From assembly GCA_964473255.1 (NCBI GenBank), contig CAYYOT010000003.1:1-64000 (forward strand): DNA of 64,000 nt, given 5' to 3'. Made by a program: the position numbers and the translations under genes. A model generated the notes under the pieces. The model was not told the DNA's origin and made no database searches. It saw nothing but the letters and a program-made list of their open reading frames with translations. Below, piece by piece: positions 25,854 through 33,869 of the stretch (its first letter is position 1; each line of letters opens with the position of its first letter). The DNA is from Kuafuiihalomonas sp964473255 (GTDB lineage Bacteria > Myxococcota > Kuafuiibacteriia > Kuafuiibacteriales > Kuafuiibacteriaceae).

Positions 25854-27119
25854 TTAATCCGACCGAGAAGGTCGTCCTCCACCGGTCTCCGGGTCTTCGT
25901 TGGCCGCCGGCAGCACGACCGAACTCTCGGAGATGCGATGCAGATAGTCGTCGAGCGCTCGCTCGTACCCCACGTCGCGCCGGGCGGCCTCGGACAGGTA
26001 CCACTTGTGCTCGAGAAGCTGGCAGTAGAGCTCGGCCGCATCGAGATCGTCGTTGGCGCGGGCCGCTTCCAGTCGCCGGACGATCGGGCGGAAGGTCTCT
26101 TCCAGCCAGTGGTAGGCGGCTCCACTGAGGCTCACGCTGCGACCCCGCTGCTGGGAGAGCCAGGCTCGGACCTGGCGGATCTCGTTCATCATGAGCTGAG
26201 CCTGGCGCTCCTGGACGGCGAGTCCGGTGAGGCCGTGAAGGAGCTCGCGATGAAACGTCCGGTCGGTCACCACGGCGCGGACCTTCACGCCCTGCTCGGC
26301 GCCGGAGAACTCGACCGCTCCCACCGAGAATCCGAGGGCGTTCAGTTTGCGGATCCGTTCTTCGACCAAAAACCGATCGCTCCCTGCGAGTAGCTCCTCG
26401 CGATGGATCTCGTCCCACAGCGCTTCGTACTTGCTGCGGACCGCGTCCACGGCTTCCGCCACAGCAAAGTTTTCCGACAAGCGCCCTCCGGCGATCAGGT
26501 CATACAGAGAACCGGCCATGTTCTCCTCCATGACGACGAGCTCCTGCCGCCGCTGGCCGTCGGAGAGCTGTTCGTGGACGGCCGAGGTTTCGGCGTCGAC
26601 CAGGTAGGCGTTCAGCGTGCCCGCGTCGCGCAGGAAGAGCGTATTGGCCAACGAGCAGTCGCCCCAAAACGTGCCGGCCACATGGAGCTGAACCAAGAGA
26701 CCAGCCAGTGCGTCGAGCAGATGGGTCTGGTACTGGGCCAAGCTGCGCTCCGTGAAGAGTGCGTGGTACGGCAGCGAGTGCGCCAGATACTGGGTCACGA
26801 GCACGCTGCGCTCTCCGTCGGGATCGACAACTTCGAGATGGCCCACTGCGTCGACCGCCGGTAGCCGCTTCCCTTCCATCTGTCGAAGAACGTCGAACTC
26901 GTGCTCGGCGCGCCCGGGCTCGGTGACCTTCAAGGCGTAGCTCACGTTGTCGTAGCCGACGAAGACGACGGGGTGGCGGGACTCGCCGCGAGGGAGGTTC
27001 TCGAGGCGGTCGCAGCGGCCGGCCCAGTCTTCGACGCGCCGGTCCCACGGGAGGTCGAGGAAGTCGGGATGACCCGCTCGGATCGAAGACGCACGAAAGC
27101 CCGACGCCCCGCGGCTCAT
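25854..27119 (-). CDS. DUF4032-type kinase-like protein
   Basis: A 421-residue cytosolic protein with no signal peptide. The N-terminal about 210 residues resemble a protein-kinase/Kdo-kinase fold: the catalytic loop reads HVAGTFWGDCSLANTLF and the metal-binding position is YLVDAETS. A Lys in YALKVTEP fits the ATP-binding lysine. The C-terminal half is helical and matches what is known as DUF4032, a domain common in Actinobacteria. The phosphate acceptor is unknown. It is divergent from the pullulanase gene (about 115 bases) and precedes the two amylase genes on its own strand. A sugar or protein target within the alpha-glucan locus is possible but unproven. Confidence 0.72.
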   Translation of the reverse strand: MSRGASGFRASSIRAGHPDFLDLPWDRRVEDWAGRCDRLENLPRGESRHPVVFVGYDNVSYALKVTEPGRAEHEFDVLRQMEGKRLPAVDAVGHLEVVDPDGERSVLVTQYLAHSLPYHALFTERSLAQYQTHLLDALAGLLVQLHVAGTFWGDCSLANTLFLRDAGTLNAYLVDAETSAVHEQLSDGQRRQELVVMEENMAGSLYDLIAGGRLSENFAVAEAVDAVRSKYEALWDEIHREELLAGSDRFLVEERIRKLNALGFSVGAVEFSGAEQGVKVRAVVTDRTFHRELLHGLTGLAVQERQAQLMMNEIRQVRAWLSQQRGRSVSLSGAAYHWLEETFRPIVRRLEAARANDDLDAAELYCQLLEHKWYLSEAARRDVGYERALDDYLHRISESSVVLPAANEDPETGGGRPSRSD

Positions 27120-27234
27120 GGGGCGACCGTCGCTCGAGAGGAAGCGCTGCGCAACGCGAGCGTGGGGTTAAGCGTCGTTTTGGGCGCATCCTGGGACTGG
27201 CCAATCGTCCTACGATGCGGCACAAGCATGGATC

Positions 27235-30200
27235 ATGCGACGGAGAAGTTGCGGATCGATCTTCTTTCTCTCCCTCCTGGGCGTGAGTGCGTGCAGCGAC
27301 TCCGACGGCGGCGGCGGCGAGCCGGGTCCAACCGCCGTATCGCTCCACTTTCTGCGGCCCAGCGGGGACTATTCGGGCTGGACCGCCAACGTCACGGGAG
27401 CCGTCGAGGCTCAGCTTCAGCCGGCCTCCACCGATCACGTGAGCGCCACTTTCGTCCTCGACCCCATCCCGTCCGGGCCCATCGAAGTGCAGTTCACCGA
27501 TGGATCGAAGTTCGAACCCCCGATGCCATTCACGCTCGACCCCGCGAGCACCACCGAAGCCTGGCTGCCGGAAGGCGCCGAGGAGCCGCTGTATCGGGCG
27601 CCGATGGGCCTCCCCGGGCCGGACCAGGTCGTCGTCTACTACAAACGCCCCGACAATGCGTACGACGGCTGGGGCCTCCACATCTGGGGCGACGTGGTTC
27701 AAGAAACCCAGTGGACGGCGCCCTTGGCCTGGGAAGCCGTAGATCCCGATCTCGGCGCCTATTTTCTCGTCGACGTACAAGAGAGCGGCGACCAGGTGAA
27801 TCTGATCGTCCACATGGGCGACACCAAGGACCCGGGGCCGGACATGGGCTTCAAGATCAGCGAGCTCGGTCGGATCACGTTCGTCGCTTCTGGCTCGTCC
27901 GTCATCACGTCTCGACCGGTCAGTCCGGGCATTCGCGGTGCGTCCGCCCACTGGCTCACGTCGTCGGTGCTCGCGTTCAAGTTAGACACCGCAGAGGCGA
28001 CCACCTTCGAGCTACGCTACTCGCCGACCGCCGACATCACGATCGAGGACGGCGTGGTCGAGGGTGGCACGGGGGTCGCGCTCACCAGAAACCCCGACGG
28101 CCTCAGCGACGAGCTGAAGGCCAAGTGGCCTCATCTGCGCACGTTCCCGGCCTTCGACCTGGCGCCCGAGGCGCCGGTCGACGAGATGCTAAAGTCGCAG
28201 CTGGTGGCGATCTCGAGACGACCCGATGGTACGGTGGCCGATGCGACCCTCGTGCAGATCCCGGGCGTGGTCGACGAGAGGTACGCGTACGATGGACCCT
28301 TGGGCGTTACCTTCGAGGGGGAGGTGCCCACGTTGACGGTCTGGGCCCCGACCGCTCAAAACGTCCGCCTGGTCCGCTTGGATGCCGCATTGTCGCCCAT
28401 CGAGACTCTGGACATGGCGCGCGGCGAGTCGGGTGCGTGGACGATCGCCGGCACGGCCGATTGGTACGACACGTACTACCGGTACGAGGTCGAGGTGTAC
28501 CATCCTCTCGTCGATGGCGGCAGCGTGGTGACGACCGAGGTTACCGACCCGTACTCCGTGAGCCTTGCGCTGGATAGCCAGGCAACCCACATCATCAGTC
28601 TCGACGACCCGCAGACCAAGCCCAGCGGCTGGGACGAACTGGAAAAGCCGGACCTCGCTGCGCCGGAAGACGTCACCGTGTACGAGCTGCACGTTCGGGA
28701 CTTCAGCGTCAGCGATGCGACCGTCCCCGAGGCCCACCGAGGCACGTTCATGGCATTCACCCACAACGGCGAGGGTCAGCGGACGCTGTCCAACGGCATG
28801 GCGCATCTCAAGGGACTCGCCGACGCCGGTCTCACGATTCTCCACGTGCTTCCGTCCTTCGACATCGCGACGGTGGACGAAGATGTCGCCAATCGGGTGG
28901 AGATCACCGATGGCTTCGACCGACTGTGCGCGATCAACCGCGACGTGCCGGACGCGGACTGTACGCAGTTCGGCACGCAGATCATCCGCGACGTCTTGGC
29001 CGGTCTCGACCCCTCGACGGGCGAGGCCCAGCGCATCATGAGCTACATCCGCGGGCTGGACGGCTTTAACTGGGGCTACGATCCCTTCCACTACACGGCT
29101 CCGGAGGGCAGCTACGCGACGGACCCGGCCGGAGCGGCGCGCATCAAGGAGTTCCGAGAAATGGTTCAGGCGCTGTCGGAAGTCGGTCTCCGCACCGCGC
29201 TCGACGTCGTCTACAACCACACGAATGCCGGCGGCATCGCCGACAAGTCGGTGCTCGATCGCATCGTGCCCGGGTATTACCACCGGCTCAACCTCACCTC
29301 GGGTTCGATCGAGAACTCCACGTGCTGTCAGAACACCGCGACCGAGCACGCCATGATGGAGCGCCTGATGATCGATTCCGTCGTCACTTGGACTACCGAC
29401 TACAAGGTCGACGCCTTCCGCTTCGACCTCATGGGTCACCACATGAAGGTGAACATGGAGAACTTGCAGGCGGCCTTGGCGGGACTGACGCCGGAGAATG
29501 ACGGCGTCGACGGCAGCAAGGTCTACCTCTATGGGGAGGGCTGGAACTTCGGTGAGGTGCAGGACAACGCTCGGGGCGTGAACGCGACCCAGCTCAACAT
29601 GCCCAACACCGGGGTGGGTACGTTCAACGACCGGCTTCGGGACGGCGCACGCGGAGGCGGGCCCTTCGACAACGGCGAAACCATCGTCGCCAACCAGGGC
29701 TTCATCAACGGCATGTACAATCTGCCCAACCGGGAGGACCGAAACCTCGAAGAGGACAAGCAGGCGCTTCTGATCGCTTCCGACCAGATCCGGATCGGGA
29801 TGGCCGGCAACATGTCGGCCTTCCGGCTCGTGAACTACAGAGGGGAAGCGGTCTTCGGTAGCAACATCGAGTACGGAAGCGGAACCAACGCTGGCTATAC
29901 GGTCGACCCCCAGGAGTCGGTCAACTACGTCTCCAAGCACGACAACCAGACGCTGTTCGACATCAACGCCTACAAAGCGGCGGCCGGGACCTCGATGGAC
30001 GACCGGGTCCGAATGCAGAACCTGGGGCTCAGCATCGTGACGCTCGGCAACGGGATCCCGTTTCTACACGCCGGTTCCGACATGCTGCGCTCCAAGTCGA
30101 TGGAGCGTAACAGCTACGACTCGGGAGACTGGTTCAACGTGCTGGACTTCTCTTACGAAGACAACAACTGGAATAAGGGCCTTCCCCGCGAAGACGAGGA

Positions 30201-30690
30201 CGGCGGCAACTGGGGCCTCATCCAGGGCATCATCGCCGACCCCGCCATCGCGCCCACGAAGGGCCACATCGAGCGTAATGCGGACCACATGAAGGAGGTG
30301 CTCGGCGTCCGCTACAGCACGGTGCTGCTCCGCCTTCGCACCGGAGACGACGTGAAGAAGCGCGTCGATTTCCACAACGTGGGGCCCGACCAAGTCCCGG
30401 GAATGATCTTCATGACGGTCAGCGACGGAACCTGCGCCGGCGAAGACCTCGATCCTCAGCACGACGGAGTCGCGGTCATGATCAATGCAACCGGCGAGCC
30501 GCAGTCCTTCACCGTCGATGGCATCGACGACATGGAGCTGCATCCGGTCCTCGCCTCGTCCAGCGACCCGGTGGTCACGACCGCGTCGTATGCCGAGGGC
30601 ACGTTCACGACGCCAGCCCTGACCACGGCCGTCTTCGTCATGCCCCAGTCCGAGGGTCAGGGCATCGGTCTTCCCTGCAACGAGCGCTGA
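27235..30690 (+). CDS. Pullulanase-type GH13 lipoprotein (alpha-1,6-debranching)
   Basis: An 1151-residue predicted lipoprotein with lipid Cys20 followed by SDSDGGGG. A CBM41 starch-binding module is visible at about 129-225 (VVVYYKRPDNAYDGWGLHIW), preceded by an Ig-like part. A CBM48 module lies at about 355-445 (PTLTVWAPTAQNVRLVRLD). The GH13 catalytic domain has VVYNHT (658-663), nucleophile Asp731 in DAFRFD, acid Glu768 in YLYGEGWNFG, and Asp903 in KHDNQT. YNHT and YGEGW are pullulanase hallmarks. The enzyme should cut alpha-1,6 branch points in pullulan, starch or glycogen at the cell surface or periplasm. Start ATG 27235 is the first start before the signal peptide. It is monocistronic on the plus strand. 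Confidence 0.94.
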   Translation: MRRRSCGSIFFLSLLGVSACSDSDGGGGEPGPTAVSLHFLRPSGDYSGWTANVTGAVEAQLQPASTDHVSATFVLDPIPSGPIEVQFTDGSKFEPPMPFTLDPASTTEAWLPEGAEEPLYRAPMGLPGPDQVVVYYKRPDNAYDGWGLHIWGDVVQETQWTAPLAWEAVDPDLGAYFLVDVQESGDQVNLIVHMGDTKDPGPDMGFKISELGRITFVASGSSVITSRPVSPGIRGASAHWLTSSVLAFKLDTAEATTFELRYSPTADITIEDGVVEGGTGVALTRNPDGLSDELKAKWPHLRTFPAFDLAPEAPVDEMLKSQLVAISRRPDGTVADATLVQIPGVVDERYAYDGPLGVTFEGEVPTLTVWAPTAQNVRLVRLDAALSPIETLDMARGESGAWTIAGTADWYDTYYRYEVEVYHPLVDGGSVVTTEVTDPYSVSLALDSQATHIISLDDPQTKPSGWDELEKPDLAAPEDVTVYELHVRDFSVSDATVPEAHRGTFMAFTHNGEGQRTLSNGMAHLKGLADAGLTILHVLPSFDIATVDEDVANRVEITDGFDRLCAINRDVPDADCTQFGTQIIRDVLAGLDPSTGEAQRIMSYIRGLDGFNWGYDPFHYTAPEGSYATDPAGAARIKEFREMVQALSEVGLRTALDVVYNHTNAGGIADKSVLDRIVPGYYHRLNLTSGSIENSTCCQNTATEHAMMERLMIDSVVTWTTDYKVDAFRFDLMGHHMKVNMENLQAALAGLTPENDGVDGSKVYLYGEGWNFGEVQDNARGVNATQLNMPNTGVGTFNDRLRDGARGGGPFDNGETIVANQGFINGMYNLPNREDRNLEEDKQALLIASDQIRIGMAGNMSAFRLVNYRGEAVFGSNIEYGSGTNAGYTVDPQESVNYVSKHDNQTLFDINAYKAAAGTSMDDRVRMQNLGLSIVTLGNGIPFLHAGSDMLRSKSMERNSYDSGDWFNVLDFSYEDNNWNKGLPREDEDGGNWGLIQGIIADPAIAPTKGHIERNADHMKEVLGVRYSTVLLRLRTGDDVKKRVDFHNVGPDQVPGMIFMTVSDGTCAGEDLDPQHDGVAVMINATGEPQSFTVDGIDDMELHPVLASSSDPVVTTASYAEGTFTTPALTTAVFVMPQSEGQGIGLPCNER

Positions 30691-30780
30691 CCGCCTCCGA
30701 CCCCAGGTGGGGCCTCGGATGCCCTGAGACGGGCGTTCGGTCGGGTGACGCTCCGAATATCGCTTCACTTCTGAGGCCAG

Positions 30781-30822
30781 GTCGAGAACAACGGACGTTC
30801 TCGACGCCGAGTCCACACTCGG
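30781..30822. repeat. Two adjacent perfect inverted repeats after the pullulanase gene
   Basis: GTCGAGAAC (30781-30789) and GTTCTCGAC (30797-30805) are perfect 9-bp inverted arms with a 7-base centre. One base later CCGAGT-CCAC-ACTCGG (30807-30822) is a second perfect hairpin. They lie 90 bases after the pullulanase stop and 20 bases before the next ATG. Neither is followed directly by a T-run, so a simple terminator is doubtful; an operator or mRNA structure is also possible. Confidence 0.5.
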
Positions 30823-30843
30823 GTCGGGACGGATATTTTCGAC

Positions 30844-31068
30844 ATGGCGGGTCAAACGAACTACGGCGGCGGCAAACGGCAGAAAGAGCGGCAGCGCGCC
30901 GAGAAAAAGGCAGAGAAGGAGGCACGTCGTCGGGAGCGGCAAGCGGCCAACACCACCCCGGACGTGCCACCGGGCGTCGACCCCGACATCGCACACATCG
31001 TGCCCGGGCCTCAGCCCGACCCGGAAGCGGACGAGGACACCGACGAGGATGAAACGCCGGAATCATAG
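30844..31068 (+). CDS. Small charged protein, function unknown
   Basis: A 74-residue protein. The first half is very basic (GGGKRQKERQRAEKKAEKEA), the second is Pro-rich and acidic. Similar small KRQKE-type proteins occur in Myxococcota as hypothetical genes; they have no assigned role. The basic part could bind nucleic acid. The ATG at 30844 has only a weak site. Two inverted repeats lie immediately upstream. It converges with the GH13 gene at 31115, with a 46-base GC-rich spacer. Codon use matches neighbouring genes, which supports coding status. Confidence 0.6.
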   Translation: MAGQTNYGGGKRQKERQRAEKKAEKEARRRERQAANTTPDVPPGVDPDIAHIVPGPQPDPEADEDTDEDETPES

Positions 31069-31114
31069 CCGGCGCTCGGCGCGCGCGCCCCTTCGCGCGG
31101 GTCGCGAGGAAGAC

Positions 31115-32749
31115 TCAGTCGATCCGGATGTACGCGTAGCCGCGGGGCGCGAGGCCTTCGAGCATCAGGTCCGTACCCTGTTGGACCGGTGGTGAGGTCA
31201 GGCCTTCGCCGAGCAGCACCGTGGGGGCGCCGGAGACTTCGAACCGCACCGCTGAGCTTTCCTCGGTTCCCGAGAAGTTGACGACGTACAGGATACGCTC
31301 GTCGTCCTTGGCGCGCAGGATCGCCGTCACTCCGGACGTTCCCCCGTCACGGCGGACCGTGACCAGCTCGCCGTCGGAGAGTGCAGGGTGCCGCTGCCGC
31401 ATGGCGATGAGGTCGCGGTACAGGGTCCATAGGCTGTCCGGGACGCCCCGCTGCGATTCAACGTCGACACCGACCGCCTCGGCGCCCGGATACCACGATG
31501 CGGCCGAGGAGAAGCCGCGGGTGGCGCCTTCGGCCGCCCAGGGCATGGGCGTACGCTTGTCTTCGTCTTTGGGAAGGTCGCCGCCCCGCATCCCGATCTC
31601 TTCGCCGTAGTAGACGAACGGCGTCCCCGGGACGGCGAACAGCGTTGCTGCCGCGACGCGCATCGCGCCTGGGTCGGCGCCGAGCTTCCGCATGACTCGC
31701 GGCATGTCGTGATTGGTCAGAAACGGAGCCTCGAAGTTGATGTCGTCGTAGCTGTCCACGATCTCCCGCATCTGCTGGTCGAACGTCGCCCGCCGACCGT
31801 CGCGAACCGAGGTGATGATCCCTGAAGCGGTGTCGAAGCCGAAGGCCAACTGGAACTCTTCCCCCCGCTCCCCGTAGTATTCGGCCACCGTGCCTCGATG
31901 GGTCCAGACCTCGGCGACCAGGAGAGCATCGGGATGCTCGGCGGCCAGCCGACGCCGGAGGCGTTTCACGAAGGGATGGGCTTCCGGCTGATCAGAGAGT
32001 TGTCCGTCGTCGCTTTCGAAGAAGTGTCGGGCGGCGTCGACCCGAAAGCCATCGATTCCGCGCTCCAACCAAAATTCCATGGCTTCGACCATCTCCGTCT
32101 CCACCGCAGGGTTCGCGAGATTGAGATCCGGCATCCCGCTCCAAAAGATGCCGTAGTAGTAACCGCTGGCCGTCGGGTGCCAAACCGGCCCGGTACCCCA
32201 TGGCTGGCGCCAGCCCGGATCCTCGGGGCGCCATGTGTAGTAGTCGCGAAACTCGGAGTCCGGACCTCGACGGGCGGAGACGAACCATGGGTGCCGAACC
32301 GACGAATGGTTCATGACGAAGTCCATGATCACGCGGATCCCGCGGTCATGCGCCGCTGCCAGGAAGGCCTCGAACTCGGCCATGGTGCCGTAGTCCGGGT
32401 TCACCGAGCGGTAATCGGTGACGTCGTATCCGTGGTAGCTGGGGGAGGCGTTGATGGGCATGAGCCAGATGCCGGTTACCCCCAGATCACTCGTGGTCGT
32501 CGGGTCGCCGTCGTTGAGGACGTCGAGCTTCTCCGTCAGCCCGACGAAGTCGCCGACCCCGTCTCCGTCGGAGTCGTAGAAGCTTCGGACGAAGATCTCG
32601 TAGAAGACCCGGTCCCGCCACCAGCCGTCGCGGGCGCCCGGCGCCTCCCCGATGTCGGTGTCGGCGTCATCCGATGCCGGTGTGTGGCCGCAGCCGACCG
32701 CACCAGCGAGAATCATCGCTCCCAGAGCCCAAACGCGCGCGGACTGCAT
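31115..32749 (-). CDS. GH13 alpha-amylase/alpha-glucosidase-type lipoprotein
   Basis: A 544-residue predicted lipoprotein; the lipobox AGAVGC gives lipid Cys20. GH13 residues: DFVMNH (143-148), nucleophile Asp238 in GFRVDAARHF, acid Glu280 in LLVAEVW, and Asp348 in FLTNHD. A loop DSDGDGVGDF near residue 59 is the calcium site seen in oligo-1,6-glucosidase and related subfamilies, so this one may prefer short maltooligosaccharides rather than polymer. The linker after the cysteine is less acidic than in the other amylases. Start ATG 32749 directly precedes the signal peptide. It is divergent from the first lipoprotein gene of the transport operon, with 184 bases between them. Confidence 0.92.
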   Translation of the reverse strand: MQSARVWALGAMILAGAVGCGHTPASDDADTDIGEAPGARDGWWRDRVFYEIFVRSFYDSDGDGVGDFVGLTEKLDVLNDGDPTTTSDLGVTGIWLMPINASPSYHGYDVTDYRSVNPDYGTMAEFEAFLAAAHDRGIRVIMDFVMNHSSVRHPWFVSARRGPDSEFRDYYTWRPEDPGWRQPWGTGPVWHPTASGYYYGIFWSGMPDLNLANPAVETEMVEAMEFWLERGIDGFRVDAARHFFESDDGQLSDQPEAHPFVKRLRRRLAAEHPDALLVAEVWTHRGTVAEYYGERGEEFQLAFGFDTASGIITSVRDGRRATFDQQMREIVDSYDDINFEAPFLTNHDMPRVMRKLGADPGAMRVAAATLFAVPGTPFVYYGEEIGMRGGDLPKDEDKRTPMPWAAEGATRGFSSAASWYPGAEAVGVDVESQRGVPDSLWTLYRDLIAMRQRHPALSDGELVTVRRDGGTSGVTAILRAKDDERILYVVNFSGTEESSAVRFEVSGAPTVLLGEGLTSPPVQQGTDLMLEGLAPRGYAYIRID

Positions 32750-32933
32750 GGGTGACGGCCTACCATGCGCGATCCGGCGCGAGAACATCCGCGTTTTCGG
32801 CGCGTCTTCCCGTCGTCGGAGGTCGAATATGGGCAGAAACCCTAGACTGTGAGCTGGAAAACGTGCCGCAGCGCTCATGGCCCGCTTGATATTCCCCTCA
32901 CACCGGCGGAACCTCCCGTCCCGAGGAGATCCT

Positions 32934-33836
32934 ATGCGGCATTACCACCGACACCTGAAAAACGTTTGCATTATCGGGGCGATGGCTCTGGTCGGCTGCG
33001 CGTCGAGCGGCGGCTCGACGGGAGGTTCCGAGACTTCGAAAGCGGACGATGGGAGCGGCGTCACGCCCACCGGGGTCGTTTTGATGGATCCGTCGGGAGA
33101 CGATAAGGGTCCCGGGAACTACGAGTATCCGACCGACCCGGTCTACCTGCCGATGAGCTTCGACATGCGCAAGCTCGAGGTCGAAGACAAAGGGAGCACC
33201 GTCGAGTTCCGCATCACCATCGGCCGTCGCGTCGAGGACGCGTGGGATAGCAAGGCGTGGGGCGGTAACGGATTTTCCGTCCAGATGGCGTTCGTCCACA
33301 TCGACATGGACCACACGGCGGGCAGTGGCTCGACCAAGAGTCTGCCCGGTCTGAACGTCCGCTTCGCCGAGGAAGAGGCCTGGGACAAAGTGGTCATCAT
33401 CAGCCCGCAGGGGCCGACGCGGGTGAACAGTGAGGTCGACGCCAAGGCTTCCGACTTGAAGGACCGGGTCGTCGTACCGAAGCTGACGCGGGCCGTCGGC
33501 CGCTCGCTGGTTGCCGTGGTCGACAAAGCGGACCTCGGTGGGGATCCAGCGCCGACGTGGGGCTACCAGGTCTTGATGCAGTCCAACGAGGGCTTTCCGA
33601 CCAAGACCGACCTCCTGACCCGCAAGGTCAACGAGTACAACGGGCAGCACCGATTCGGCGGTGGCACCGACTACGACAACGACCCCCACGTGCTCGACAT
33701 CTTCGCCGCTCCGGCCCAGGGGGGAGATTCCGAGGCGCAGGCTCAGTACGAGATTCTCGGCTCTTACAACAAGGAGACAACCGAGCCCTCACCCGAAGAT
33801 CTGGCCCTGGTGCCTCTCATCTATCCTGGCAGCTGA
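32934..33836 (+). CDS. Lipoprotein consisting of a glucodextranase-C-like module
   Basis: A 300-residue lipoprotein; ALVGC gives the lipid cysteine. After a Ser/Gly tether the rest is one glucodextranase-C-like module: MDPSGDDKGPGNYEYP at its start, FDMRKLEVEDKG, GLNVRFAEEEAWDKVVIISP in the middle and HVLDIFAAPA near the end. The same signatures occur in the genes at 38405 and 46149 and in the C-terminus of the amylase at 21331. The family is carbohydrate or surface associated; a binding role for alpha-glucan is the likely job. Start is ATG 32934 with a strong GAGGAG site. This gene probably opens the operon that runs to 46155. Confidence 0.8.
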   Translation: MRHYHRHLKNVCIIGAMALVGCASSGGSTGGSETSKADDGSGVTPTGVVLMDPSGDDKGPGNYEYPTDPVYLPMSFDMRKLEVEDKGSTVEFRITIGRRVEDAWDSKAWGGNGFSVQMAFVHIDMDHTAGSGSTKSLPGLNVRFAEEEAWDKVVIISPQGPTRVNSEVDAKASDLKDRVVVPKLTRAVGRSLVAVVDKADLGGDPAPTWGYQVLMQSNEGFPTKTDLLTRKVNEYNGQHRFGGGTDYDNDPHVLDIFAAPAQGGDSEAQAQYEILGSYNKETTEPSPEDLALVPLIYPGS

Positions 33837-33869
33837 GCCGTCCTCGCCGGAGGAAGGGGGGGAACGACG

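Noticed and set aside
28189..29940. Open frame of 583 codons on the minus strand opposite the pullulanase gene
   Set aside because: It covers the pullulanase catalytic domain in antisense; no start site, motif or neighbour supports it.
30693..30725. CCCC-AGGT-GGGG hairpin just after the pullulanase stop, as a terminator
   Set aside because: The stem is only four uninterrupted pairs plus a broken extension, and no T-run follows.
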